DNA of 64,000 nt, from assembly GCA_022843175.1 (NCBI GenBank), contig JALHOE010000009.1, positions 1-64,000 on the forward strand, written 5' to 3'. Source of the stretch: Deltaproteobacteria bacterium (GTDB lineage Bacteria; Myxococcota_A; Polyangia; Polyangiales; JADJMO01). The notes below the pieces were generated by a model. That model worked only from the letters and a program-made list of their open reading frames with translations, was not told the DNA's origin and did not search any database. Shown one piece after another: positions 49,523-58,211 of this stretch (positions within the stretch are counted from its first letter, which is position 1; every line of letters starts with the position of its first letter). A program made the translations under genes and the position numbers.

Positions 49523-49538
49523 GGGCATGCGAACTGCT
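49523..49538 (+). promoter_or_regulatory. Sigma54-type promoter of the isocitrate dehydrogenase gene
   Basis: GGGCATG-CGAA-CTGCT with correct spacing. The start codon 49566 is 28 nt after the -12 GC and has a GGAGG ribosome site. Confidence 0.6.
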
Positions 49539-49565
49539 TGTCCAGGCGACCAATCGGAGGTCCGC

Positions 49566-51032
49566 ATGGGAATTTTGGCCGACAAGAGGGTTCATCGCGT
49601 CACGTTGATCGAGGGCGATGGGATTGGTCCCGAGGTAGTGCGCGCGGTTCGGCGCGTGGTCGACGCCGCGGGCGTCGCCGTGCTCTGGGATGAGCAGATC
49701 GCGGGCGGAGCGGCGTTCCGCAAGGGCATCGCCTCCGGCGTGCCCGCAGAGACGCTCCAGTCCATCCGCACCAACCGCGTGGCGCTCAAGGGACCGTTGG
49801 CAACACCTGTCGGCGATGGCGAGAAGAGCGCAAACGTCACGCTGCGCAAGGTCTTCGAGACGTACGCCAACGTCCGACCCGTGCGCGAATTGGCAGGCGT
49901 CGAGACGCCGTTCTCGGGCCGGGGGATCGACCTCGTGATCGTGCGTGAGAACGTCGAAGATCTGTACGCGGGCATCGAGCACCAGCAGACCGAAGGAGTC
50001 GCGCAGTGCCTCAAGCTCATGTCTCGCACCGGTTGCGAGAAGGTGATTCACTACGCGTTCGCGCTCGCGGTCGCGGAGGGACGCAAGTCGGTTCACTGTG
50101 CCACGAAGGCGAACATCATGAAGCTCACCGAGGGCTTGATGAAGAAGACCTTCGAGGAGATCGCGCCTCAGTATCCCGGCATCCGCGCGCAACACATCAT
50201 CATCGACAACTGCGCGCACGAGCTCGTACGACGCCCCGAGCAATTCGAGGTCATCGTGACCTCGAACATGAACGGCGACATCGTCTCCGACCTCGCCTCC
50301 GGTCTGACAGGAGGGCTTGGAATTGCCCCGGCCGCGAACGTGGGCGACGGCGTCGCCATCTTCGAAGCCGTGCACGGGACGGCGCCCGGCATGGCAGGGC
50401 TGGACGCGGCCAACCCGGCAGCGCTCCTCCTCTCGGCCGTCATGATGCTGCGTCATCTCGGCGAGCTCGAGGCCGCGGACGCGATCGACCACGCGCTGCA
50501 GGTCACACTCGCCGAGGGCGCGCGCACAGCCGACATCGCCCGCGGCGACGAGATCCCGATGTCCACGACCGACTTCACGAGTGCCGTGATCGGCAATCTC
50601 GGACGCCGCTCTGCGCAGCGGTCACGTGAGCACCGCCCGCTCGCCCTGCCGCGTCTCGTGCGACGCCCCGGTCAGCCGCGCGGCGCCACACGGACCATCG
50701 GCGTTGATGTCTTTGTGCAATCCGATCTCTCTCCGGCCGCCCTCGGCAAGAGCATCGAGACGCTGATCGCTGGCGCGAGCTTCCGCTTGCAGATGATCAG
50801 CAATCGCGGGACGAAGGTCTATCCCCACGTCGCCGACCTTCCCGACCTGGTCGATCACTTCCGCTGCCGACTCGTCGTCCACGATCCGGCGTTCGCTGCC
50901 ACGGACGCGGAGATCCTCGATCTCGTGCATCGCATCGGGCGCGGTCACGTCTGGATGCACATCGAGAAGTTGCGCGATTACGACGGGACGCCCGGCTTCA
51001 CCCGCGCGCAGGGGGAAGACGCCGAACGTTAG
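49566..51032 (+). CDS. Isocitrate dehydrogenase homologue (Thermus-type, with C-terminal extra domain)
   Basis: A 488-residue protein. RVTLIEGDGIGPEVV opens the decarboxylating-dehydrogenase fold. SANVTLRKVFETYANVRPV holds the substrate Ser, Asn and Arg of isocitrate/homoisocitrate enzymes, VIVRENVEDLYAGIEH the following block, and NMNGDIVSDLASGL the metal-binding Asp residues. GTAPGMAGLDAANPAA is the cofactor loop. About 140 extra C-terminal residues (TIGVDVFVQSD onward) match the extension of the longer bacterial IDH type. It converts isocitrate to 2-oxoglutarate with NAD(P)+; cofactor choice is undecided. Carrying its own sigma54 promoter is unusual for a citric-acid-cycle gene and suggests use under special conditions. 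Confidence 0.9.
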   Translation: MGILADKRVHRVTLIEGDGIGPEVVRAVRRVVDAAGVAVLWDEQIAGGAAFRKGIASGVPAETLQSIRTNRVALKGPLATPVGDGEKSANVTLRKVFETYANVRPVRELAGVETPFSGRGIDLVIVRENVEDLYAGIEHQQTEGVAQCLKLMSRTGCEKVIHYAFALAVAEGRKSVHCATKANIMKLTEGLMKKTFEEIAPQYPGIRAQHIIIDNCAHELVRRPEQFEVIVTSNMNGDIVSDLASGLTGGLGIAPAANVGDGVAIFEAVHGTAPGMAGLDAANPAALLLSAVMMLRHLGELEAADAIDHALQVTLAEGARTADIARGDEIPMSTTDFTSAVIGNLGRRSAQRSREHRPLALPRLVRRPGQPRGATRTIGVDVFVQSDLSPAALGKSIETLIAGASFRLQMISNRGTKVYPHVADLPDLVDHFRCRLVVHDPAFAATDAEILDLVHRIGRGHVWMHIEKLRDYDGTPGFTRAQGEDAER

Positions 51033-51044
51033 TGGAACTGCTCT

Positions 51045-51392
51045 TCACCGCGGGTCGCTCTTTACTTTGCGAAGCGCGGTGACAACGAGACGCGTCGCAG
51101 AGGCCTCGATCGAGAGGAGCCGAGCCCCGCTCTCGAGCCATCGCGCGATCTCCGGCGTGGCCAGCTGATAGAAGACGTGCTGGCCGCGCCGTACCGCGGT
51201 GACGAGGCGACGACCGCGCAAAAGGCCGAGGTGCTGAGACACGGCGGTGCGCGACGTGCCGAGCGCCGCGTGCAGGGCGCCGACGTCGCGCTCGCCGTGT
51301 GCGAGCTCCTCGATGATCCGGATTCGGTCCGCATGTGCAAAGGCGCTGAGGAGATCGGCGAGCGCTTCGGCTACGACTCGTGCGGGGTCCAT
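51045..51392 (-). CDS. ArsR-family winged-helix regulator, last gene of the export operon
   Basis: A 115-residue protein: LLSAFAHADRIRIIEELAHGERDVGALHAALGTSRTAVSQHL holds helix-turn-helix, and VRRGQHVFYQLAT the wing. There is no ELCVC metal motif in helix alpha3, so it is not a classical As/Cd sensor. Its ATG overlaps the TolC stop (ATGA), so it is translated with the ABC/HlyD/TolC operon and may regulate it. Confidence 0.88.
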   Translation of the reverse strand: MDPARVVAEALADLLSAFAHADRIRIIEELAHGERDVGALHAALGTSRTAVSQHLGLLRGRRLVTAVRRGQHVFYQLATPEIARWLESGARLLSIEASATRLVVTALRKVKSDPR

Positions 51393-52819
51393 CAGAGCAC
51401 CCCCGGCTGCGTCGCCGTTGTGGCGCGATAAATCGCCACCGCTCGCTGATAGTCGGCGAGCGCGACAACCTCGCGGACGGCCGCTTCGGCGACCGCCTGT
51501 TCACGCAGATTCACGATGAGCATCGTGCTCGTCCCGAGCGCAAAGGCGTCACGCTCGGCGTCCGCGAGCTTCTTCGCGAGCGCGAGCTCGGTCCGCGCCA
51601 GCGACACACGCGCGCGCGCTGCAGCCTCCGCAGCGAGCGCGTCCTTCACGTCGGCGGCGATGCGATCCTCGAGGAGCTTCTTTTGCGCAGCGACCTTCTC
51701 GGTCTTCGCGTTTGCGGCCGCGAGCTTGCCGTTTGCGGTTCGCGCGAGCAGGGGGATGTCGATGACGATCGCGAATTCGACCTCGGCCGGGCGCAGGTAT
51801 CCGGGGCCCGCTCCGTAGTCTTTGGAGACGACGGCTTGAAAGTCGATTGCCGGTTTGGCAGTGTTTGCTGCGAGCTCCCCCTCGAGCGCAATCTGCTCCT
51901 GCACCGCGACAAGCCGGAGCAGGTCTGGGCGTTTCGCGATCGCCTTTCGGACGACGTCATTCACATCCAGCACCGCGATCGCTTGCGGCTCGGGCAGGGA
52001 TGACGGGACCTGCGCTTCGGTCGGAGTCTTCGTCGCACCCGCCGTATCGCGATAGAAGATGGAGAGCTCATACGCAGCTGCGAGATATGCGCGCTCGACC
52101 GCAATGACCGTACCTTTGCGACCGAGGATCGTGCGTTGATTGTCTTGCCGCTCGATTGCAGCGAGGTCGCCCTTGGTCACGCGCTCGGCCAGTTGCGCGT
52201 CGCGCTTCTCGGCGAGGTCGAGGAGCTCCTTGGCGATGGCGAGCGTGCGTCCTGCCTCGACCCAGTTCCAGTAGCGAATCGAGGCGGCTCTTGCGACCTC
52301 GATCTTCTGCACTGCCACCCCCGCGTCGGCGATGCGCGGGGCGATCTTCGCGGACCATAACGCAGCGCGGCGACTATCGATGGTGAGGTCGCGCCAGAGG
52401 GGAACGCTCACCCCGGCGCGAACCTCTCCAAAGCCGAGCGTCTCGAGCTTGCCGTCGTAGATAGGAAAGTTCCCCGCCCCGATGCGATACCCGGCGAAGA
52501 CATTCGTGCCGCCGAGCGCGGTGGGCTGCACGACCAGCGTGTCGAGCCGTTTGGTGTCGTAGTAGCCGATGGGGACGAACACCGAACGGGTGCGCCATAC
52601 CGGGTCGAACGCGCCGTACGCGCTGAGGACCTCGGCCTCGGCAACAGCCTTGTCGGCTTTGGCGGCGGCGATCGAGGGGTGCCTGGTGACGGCGCTCGTC
52701 ACAACCTCGTCTACGCCGAGCGTGGTCTTGGAGGCTACGTCGACCTGCGCATCCGCGCGCGGCGACGCGAGACCGAGCGCGATCATCAGGGTCATGACGG
52801 ATAGTCGACGCATCATCAT
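51392..52819 (-). CDS. TolC-family outer-membrane factor of the export operon
   Basis: A 475-residue protein with signal MMMRRLSVMTLMIALGLASP (three possible Met starts; the first overlaps the adaptor stop as ATGA). Two internally repeated halves of long amphipathic helices (SVTRHPSIAAAKADKAVAEAEV, VVRKAIAKRPDLLRLVAVQEQ) are typical of TolC trimers. It would complete a tripartite exporter with the ABC and HlyD-like proteins encoded just upstream, and might also serve the CzcAB pump, whose own TolC copy at 10 kb is truncated. Confidence 0.9.
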   Translation of the reverse strand: MMMRRLSVMTLMIALGLASPRADAQVDVASKTTLGVDEVVTSAVTRHPSIAAAKADKAVAEAEVLSAYGAFDPVWRTRSVFVPIGYYDTKRLDTLVVQPTALGGTNVFAGYRIGAGNFPIYDGKLETLGFGEVRAGVSVPLWRDLTIDSRRAALWSAKIAPRIADAGVAVQKIEVARAASIRYWNWVEAGRTLAIAKELLDLAEKRDAQLAERVTKGDLAAIERQDNQRTILGRKGTVIAVERAYLAAAYELSIFYRDTAGATKTPTEAQVPSSLPEPQAIAVLDVNDVVRKAIAKRPDLLRLVAVQEQIALEGELAANTAKPAIDFQAVVSKDYGAGPGYLRPAEVEFAIVIDIPLLARTANGKLAAANAKTEKVAAQKKLLEDRIAADVKDALAAEAAARARVSLARTELALAKKLADAERDAFALGTSTMLIVNLREQAVAEAAVREVVALADYQRAVAIYRATTATQPGVL

Positions 52820-54117
52820 TTCGTCTCCTTGCTTGCCGGCGGCGCGACCGCGGGCGGGAACCCATTGAACTGCCGCCAGAGCTCGTAGCCGAGGCGCACG
52901 CGACCGAGCAGCGTCCATCCATGCGCGCGCACGCCGGGTCGCAAGTACGCGGCGGATGGCCACGGGTCGTTCGGATCGGGCGACACCAGAACGCGGAATC
53001 GGCCTTTGCCATCGTCGGTGGCGTCGACGAGCACGATGCGACCGCCGAACGTACCGACCGCGACCGAGGGCCATCCGCTGAACTGCAGGGCGGGCCAACC
53101 CTCGAACTGCAACCGCACCTCGTTGCCGACGCTGATGAGCGGGACATCGCGACCGTCCACCCAGAGCTCCACCGCGCGATCGGTAATCGTCGGCACGAAG
53201 ATCGCGAGCGGATCGCCGGGCTTCACCATTTCGCTCCCGGGCTTCGCGACGATGCGAAGGATCGTGCCGGCGCGCGGCGCCTTGACCGCCTGAGCGCCCT
53301 GCCGCGCGAGACGCACATCAATGCGCTGCAGCTCGACCGTCGAGTTCGCGACCTCGCTCGTCGCCAAGGCGGTCGATGCGCGCGCGTCTTCGAGGGATGC
53401 CGTGGTGTCGGCATCAACCTTGAGTCGGTCGGCTTCGATCGCGAGCTCCTCGCTCCGCGCCAGGAGCGAGCCCACCTTCGCTCGATCGAGGTCGGTTGAG
53501 GCCCGCGTGTAGTCGAGGTCGGCGAGCTCGAGAGCGCGGTTGCTCGTCAGACCCTTCTCGACAAGCGCCTTCTGCCGATCGAGGTTCAGCTTCGCCGTCT
53601 TCTCCGCGGCGGTCGCGGCTTCGACGGCCTTGTCGGCGGCGTTGACTCTTGCGCGCGCCATCGCGACGCGCAGCTTCGCCGCCGAGAGCGCGGCGGTTCG
53701 ACTCGCGTCGAGCGCTTTGATTCGTGCCTCCACGGCGGTCTTGCGGGCTGCTGCGGCATCGAGCCGCTTCTGCACCGCGTCGCGTTCACCGCGGAGCCGC
53801 GCAACGATGTCCGGATCGTTGTCGGAGATGTCCGCGATCGGATCGCCCTCTCTGACGACCGAGCCGTCCTGCACGTACCACTTGGCGATCCGCCCGTCGA
53901 CCGGAGCCTCGATGCGTTGTTCGCGCTCGACGGGCGCGTAGGCGATCACCCGTCCATCTCCCCAGGCGGTCTGTTGCCACGGCGTCACAACGAGAACGAC
54001 GAGGACGACCAGCACAAACCACATCACCGTGCGTGCCGCGGTGCGCGCGGCATGCGGAGTGCGCGTCAGGCGCATCGCGGGCAAGCGGACGTTTCGATAC
54101 GGATGATCGGTCATCAT
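52816..54117 (-). CDS. HlyD-family membrane-fusion protein
   Basis: A 433-residue adaptor. One N-terminal membrane segment (VMWFVLVVLVVLVV), then a lipoyl half (APVDGRIAKWYVQDGSVVREGD), a long coiled-coil (about residues 100-270, Ala/Lys/Glu/Arg rich), the second lipoyl half (VKAPRAGTILRIVAKPGSEM) and a beta-barrel. No signal cleavage site is seen, as expected for type I secretion adaptors. The start overlaps the ABC stop and the stop overlaps the TolC start. Confidence 0.9.
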   Translation of the reverse strand: MMTDHPYRNVRLPAMRLTRTPHAARTAARTVMWFVLVVLVVLVVTPWQQTAWGDGRVIAYAPVEREQRIEAPVDGRIAKWYVQDGSVVREGDPIADISDNDPDIVARLRGERDAVQKRLDAAAARKTAVEARIKALDASRTAALSAAKLRVAMARARVNAADKAVEAATAAEKTAKLNLDRQKALVEKGLTSNRALELADLDYTRASTDLDRAKVGSLLARSEELAIEADRLKVDADTTASLEDARASTALATSEVANSTVELQRIDVRLARQGAQAVKAPRAGTILRIVAKPGSEMVKPGDPLAIFVPTITDRAVELWVDGRDVPLISVGNEVRLQFEGWPALQFSGWPSVAVGTFGGRIVLVDATDDGKGRFRVLVSPDPNDPWPSAAYLRPGVRAHGWTLLGRVRLGYELWRQFNGFPPAVAPPASKETK

Positions 54118-56165
54118 GTTGAAGCCTCGGTGCTGAGGAGACCGCGTTCGATGCGCAGCCTACGGTCGCAAAGCGCGGCGATATCACTCGAATGGGTCGT
54201 GAGAAGAACGGTCCAGCGAGCCGTGGGACCGAAGATTGCGCGGGTGATCTTCGTGCGCGCGTCGTCGTCGACGCCGTCGAGCGCTTCGTCGAGGACGAGG
54301 AGTCTCGGACGGCCGACGATCGCGCGCGCCAACATGAGGCGCCGGCTCTGGCCGGACGACAGCGGAAGTCCGTCGGTCTTGAGTGGTGTGTCCAGCCCCT
54401 CGGGCAGATTCATGACTTCTTCGAGCATCGAGACGGCGGCGAGCGCATCGCGGACGTCCTGCGCCGTCACCTCGGGGCGCCCGACGCGCACGTTGTCGAA
54501 GATCGTGCCGTCGAATACCTCGGTCCCTCGAACTACGGCCACCGCCGTGCGGTACGCGGCGCGGTCGAGTGACCGAAGATCGACGCCGTCCACGCTGACC
54601 GAGCCCCGAATTGGCCTTTGCGAGCCGTACAGGATGTCGACCAATGTCGATTTCCCCGATCCGTTCGCGCCCTTGATGGCGACTCGCTCGCCAGCTGCGA
54701 TCCGTAGGTCAATGGCCGGGGCGGCGTCCGCGACCGGAACCCCCGCGACAGCGATCGCGAGTCCGTCTGCGCGCTTCGGCAAGGTCTCTCTCCCGGAGCT
54801 CTCGCTGGGCAGATCGAGGACATGCCCGAGCTTGTCCACCGCGGCGATCAGGTCGTAGTAGCTCTCGAGATGCTTGCCGAACTTGGCCACGCCGGCGAGC
54901 ACCGAAGCGACGATTAGCTCGGCCGCAACGAGCTGCCCGAGTGTGAGCTGCCGCTTGATCACGAGGAGCCCGCCCACGCCGAGAAGCGCCGAGCTCGCGA
55001 CGGCCTGCAGCACCTTCGTGCCCGCGATCTGTCGCACGACGATGGTCCAATGCTTCTTTCGATACGTGACGTACTGCGTGGCGATCTCGTCGACGCGGTC
55101 GAGCGCGAACGCGCGGCCGTGCCCCGAACGGAAGGCGGTGGGATGCCGCGCAATCTCTTCTAACCACGAAGCCATGGCGTACTTCGCTTTGGACTCCTTG
55201 ATGGCGGTATCGACGGCGCCCCGACCGAGTCCAACGATGACGAACACAATCGCGCCGACGAGCACCACGTCAAACGCGAGCAAGAAGGGGTGGTAGAACG
55301 CAAGGATCGCCATGCCGACGAGCGTCTGGAGAAGCAGCGCGACGCCATCGAGCAGCAACGTGGCCGCGCTCTTCTGCACGGTCACGACGTCGAAGAAGCG
55401 GTTCGCGAGCTCGGGGACATAGGAGCCGCTCAGTGCTTCGCGCCGGACGACCGCGAGCCGGTCGGCCATCGCGCCAGCGACGCGGACGAACGTGCGCTGC
55501 TGGATCCACTCCACGACCGTCGCCTGGTGGACCCGCAACAGGCCGGCGAAGCCGAGGGCGATCGCCACCAGGCACGTCAACACGACGAGCGGTTGCAAGA
55601 CCGTGCCGAAGGCGACGCTGTTGACCAGCGCCTGTACCGCTACGGGAACTGCGAGGGAGAGGAGCCCCGCTGCCGCAGCGTACGCGACGACCACGCGCAG
55701 CTCGGCGCGCTCGTCGGCGAGCATCGCCTTGAGTTGCTGGTAGGGCGAGCGCGGTGCAGCAGCCGGAGGGAGGATGGAGGCTGCTTCCACAACTGCCCAC
55801 GTCAGTTCGTCCTCACCACCGAGAGCGGAGACGGCCGAAGGCGCGAGTAGATCCTCCCGCTCGCCATCGGCGACGAGGATGGCGCCTCGGGTCCGACCGA
55901 CAACGGTCATGAACACGCGGTCCGTCCGGTTCCAGGTGATCAGTGGACCATGCCGCTCTGCGAGCTCCGCCGCCTGCACCGGCTGCGCACTGAAGTACGT
56001 GAGGCGAAGCCCGAGGACTGTCGCGGCCACATCGAGTCGTTCGCGCCAGTCGCCGGAGACTTCCGGGACCCGCCGTGCAGCGACCGGCTCGACATGGATG
56101 CCGAGGCGCCCAGCGGCCGCCGTGAGGACGGCAGCGACGTCGGTCGCGTGCGAGGATTCGAACAT
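54114..56165 (-). CDS. ABC exporter (bacteriocin/type I secretion type) without a peptidase domain
   Basis: A 683-residue protein. About 130 N-terminal residues resemble a degenerate C39-like domain lacking an evident catalytic Cys. Six membrane segments fill about 155-420. The nucleotide-binding domain has Walker A GANGSGKST, signature LSSGQSRR (usually LSGGQ) and Walker B RLLVLDEALDGVD, then the H-loop TTHSSD. It heads an overlapping ABC-HlyD-TolC-ArsR operon, so a peptide or protein is probably exported in one step. No cargo gene with a leader is seen beside it. A palindrome at 56241-56257 and a sigma54-like element lie upstream. Confidence 0.9.
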   Translation of the reverse strand: MFESSHATDVAAVLTAAAGRLGIHVEPVAARRVPEVSGDWRERLDVAATVLGLRLTYFSAQPVQAAELAERHGPLITWNRTDRVFMTVVGRTRGAILVADGEREDLLAPSAVSALGGEDELTWAVVEAASILPPAAAPRSPYQQLKAMLADERAELRVVVAYAAAAGLLSLAVPVAVQALVNSVAFGTVLQPLVVLTCLVAIALGFAGLLRVHQATVVEWIQQRTFVRVAGAMADRLAVVRREALSGSYVPELANRFFDVVTVQKSAATLLLDGVALLLQTLVGMAILAFYHPFLLAFDVVLVGAIVFVIVGLGRGAVDTAIKESKAKYAMASWLEEIARHPTAFRSGHGRAFALDRVDEIATQYVTYRKKHWTIVVRQIAGTKVLQAVASSALLGVGGLLVIKRQLTLGQLVAAELIVASVLAGVAKFGKHLESYYDLIAAVDKLGHVLDLPSESSGRETLPKRADGLAIAVAGVPVADAAPAIDLRIAAGERVAIKGANGSGKSTLVDILYGSQRPIRGSVSVDGVDLRSLDRAAYRTAVAVVRGTEVFDGTIFDNVRVGRPEVTAQDVRDALAAVSMLEEVMNLPEGLDTPLKTDGLPLSSGQSRRLMLARAIVGRPRLLVLDEALDGVDDDARTKITRAIFGPTARWTVLLTTHSSDIAALCDRRLRIERGLLSTEAST

Positions 56166-56190
56166 GTCGGCGTGCGCTTAGCACCGTCCG

Positions 56191-56206
56191 TGCCGTGCGC
56201 ATGCCG
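56191..56206 (-). promoter_or_regulatory. Sigma54-type promoter of the ABC export operon
   Basis: CGGCATG-CGCA-CGGCA: good -24 box, -12 GC in register but without TT. It is 25 nt before ATG 56165. Confidence 0.4.
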
Positions 56207-56240
56207 GGCCGGCATTGCCGTCACACGCGGCAGTCAGGCG

Positions 56241-56257
56241 GTGGCGCTTTTCGCCAC
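56241..56257. promoter_or_regulatory. Inverted repeat GTGGCG-CTTTT-CGCCAC, putative activator site
   Basis: Perfect arms with a 5-base centre. It is 34 bp from the sigma54-like element at 56206, about two helical turns closer than the usual 50-54 bp. Confidence 0.45.
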
Positions 56258-56408
56258 GCGCGTGGACGTTCGCTACATCGGCCGTGCGGCGAACGGCCGA
56301 TTTCGTCGCCTCGTCGCCCCGGCAGGGAGATTGCGAGTGGGTCGCCAGCGACGAGTGCGATCTGGACTGCCGAGGCTCCGACTGAAAAGGCAAACTCCAT
56401 TCGAATCC

Positions 56409-56702
56409 GTGAACGGGACGCTCGACGTTTCGTTGGTCGCCAACTGGCTCCGCACGATCGCTCACCCCGTCCGATTGCGCTTGCTCATCGCCCTTCGAGA
56501 GGGGCCGCGCACGGCGTGGACGCTCGCCCGTACGCTCGACATCGCGCAGCCCGAGGTCATGCGACACCTCCGTGCACTTGCGCGCGCAGATCTCGTGCGC
56601 CTGCGGCGGCATGAGTCGGTCGACACGGCGGTTCTATCCGCGCCATTCGTGATCATGGACACAATCGACTGCGTGGCTCGCGACCCGAGGTGCTGGAAGT
56701 AG
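56409..56702 (+). CDS. ArsR-family winged-helix protein
   Basis: A 97-residue protein from GTG 56409. VANWLRTIAHPVRLRLLIALREGPRT, TLDIAQPEVMRHLRALARADLVRLRR and the following wing form the ArsR fold. No metal-binding Cys pair is present in the recognition helix. Divergent from the ABC export operon, it may regulate it, as may the second ArsR protein at the operon's end. Confidence 0.8.
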   Translation: MNGTLDVSLVANWLRTIAHPVRLRLLIALREGPRTAWTLARTLDIAQPEVMRHLRALARADLVRLRRHESVDTAVLSAPFVIMDTIDCVARDPRCWK

Positions 56703-56746
56703 CGTCCATCAGACGCGGCTTTCCGCTCACAATGCGCCCTGCAACG

Positions 56747-57265
56747 TCATCGTCGGACGCCGAGCTCGCGCGTCCAGTATTCGGCGGCCGCCAGCACTCC
56801 GAAGAGGGCGGTGGCAGCAAGGAGCGGCGTTGCGATCCCCAACCGGGCAACGACCGCGATGACGGATGCAAATTGCAACGCCGTTGCTGCCTTACCAACG
56901 GGCAGTGCTTTGACCGCCGCGCGCGGGCCGCCGCGGAAGACGATGAGGACCACGAGCGGCAGGAGGCCGATCTCGCGCGCGAGCAACGCTAGGAGCGCCG
57001 GTTCGTCGAGGCGATTGAACAGTGCCATGATCACGCAGGCCGCAAAGATCTTGTCTGCCACTGCGTCGGCAAGAGCGCCGGTGTCGGAGACCTCACGCCG
57101 CTGACGTGCGACCGCACCATCCAGTGCGTCGCTCAATGCCGCTAGACCGAGGATAGTCAGGGCCACGGCCTGCTCGCGCGCGAAGGCGACGAACGCCATC
57201 CCGAGGGGGATGCGCAGCATCGTAAGGAGCCCTGCTGGCCGAAGGAGATCGCGCGCGACGAACAT
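56747..57265 (-). CDS. CDP-alcohol phosphatidyltransferase
   Basis: A 172-residue membrane protein with the full family motif D-G-x2-A-R-x8-G-x3-D-x3-D in SDALDGAVARQRREVSDTG and ALADAVADK. Five or six membrane helices surround it. It would transfer a phosphatidyl group from CDP-diacylglycerol to an alcohol, making a phospholipid such as phosphatidylglycerol phosphate; the acceptor is not readable. The ATG at 57265 is 16 nt after a sigma54-like element, so membrane-lipid change seems part of the same response. Confidence 0.9.
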   Translation of the reverse strand: MFVARDLLRPAGLLTMLRIPLGMAFVAFAREQAVALTILGLAALSDALDGAVARQRREVSDTGALADAVADKIFAACVIMALFNRLDEPALLALLAREIGLLPLVVLIVFRGGPRAAVKALPVGKAATALQFASVIAVVARLGIATPLLAATALFGVLAAAEYWTRELGVRR

Positions 57266-57530
57266 AACGATGGGACGTCAGCAAGCGGCGTGCGACGCGA
57301 GCATGCACGCAATCGTTGCGCTCACGCGAACGCTACGTCATTGGGCAAACGGGCGCCTGCGTCGTCGTCTGCTCGTACGACCGCGACACCTGCCGCGCCC
57401 GCCGCATCCTCGTCGAACGCAATTACTGCGTCGCGTCCCGACCCGCATTCGCTCAAACCGGCGCCCCTCCATCGCGCGCTGGCACCGCCTGAGGCGTGCT
57501 GGAACACGCCATGCATCGACACCACGCGCG
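57266..57530. other. Divergent gap between the CDP-alcohol transferase and PAS-like genes
   Basis: It holds the sigma54-like element at 57280-57295 and a weaker one for the plus strand (TGGAACA-CGCC-ATGCA, starting at 57500, ending 17 nt before ATG 57531). No palindrome of the core type and no gene are seen. Confidence 0.35.
57280..57295 (-). promoter_or_regulatory. Sigma54-type promoter of the CDP-alcohol transferase gene
   Basis: TCGCACG-CCGC-TTGCT matches TGGCACG-N4-TTGCT except for one -24 G. ATG 57265 is 16 nt after the -12 GC. Confidence 0.45.
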
Positions 57531-58211
57531 ATGCGCGGCCTACCATACAACCTTGTGCCGGCAGTGCTGGCCGATGAAGACGGTTCGGCGCTGACGCCGG
57601 AGTCGCCGGCAGTGATCGTCGCCGACAAGAATGGTGACATCATCGTCGCAAACACGCGTGCAGTAGAGCTGGTCGGCGCGGCGCCAGTCGCTGGAAGCAC
57701 AGGGGTACTCGGCTGGTTGGACGGCATCATCGATGCCTCACGCCTCGGGTCGCTCATTGGCGACGCCCGCGTCGCCGCCGGCAGGAGCTTCGAACACATC
57801 ATGTCACTCCCGCGCGGGGACATCGTCGTGCGATGCGCGGCGCCGGTGCCGGACCTCGTCACCGTCGTCATCGTCGATGCGCGCCACGCATCGACGCCGC
57901 CGAGCTCGAACACTCACCCCACCACCGACGACGGGGTGCATCCGATGTTTCTCTTCGATCGTGCGTCGCTCAGGCCATTCGCAGCGAATCAACCCGCACG
58001 CGTTCGATTCCCGGTGGACGTCGCGCTCGCGGCACTCGTGCAGCCCGACGACCGACGGCAACTTGTGCTGCATGCGGCGGCGGTCGACATCGGCGAGGTG
58101 TCGTCATCGACGTATCGCTCGTCCGAGGGTCCCGTGGAGATCGGGTTGCTACCCGCAGAGCATGGCGGCCTCGCTGCGCTCGTCGCCGTTGTGATCCGAA
58201 CCGAGAGATGA
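57531..58211 (+). CDS. PAS-like sensor protein of unknown output
   Basis: A 226-residue protein taken from ATG 57531. SPAVIVADKNGDIIVANTRAVELVG is a typical PAS opening (IxDxxGxIxxxNxAxxxLxG), and the following helices and VVRCAAPVPDLVTVVIVDA strands complete one PAS fold. The remaining 100 residues show no kinase or cyclase motif. It may bind a small molecule or a partner. It is the last gene of the core region on the right. Confidence 0.6.
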   Translation: MRGLPYNLVPAVLADEDGSALTPESPAVIVADKNGDIIVANTRAVELVGAAPVAGSTGVLGWLDGIIDASRLGSLIGDARVAAGRSFEHIMSLPRGDIVVRCAAPVPDLVTVVIVDARHASTPPSSNTHPTTDDGVHPMFLFDRASLRPFAANQPARVRFPVDVALAALVQPDDRRQLVLHAAAVDIGEVSSSTYRSSEGPVEIGLLPAEHGGLAALVAVVIRTER

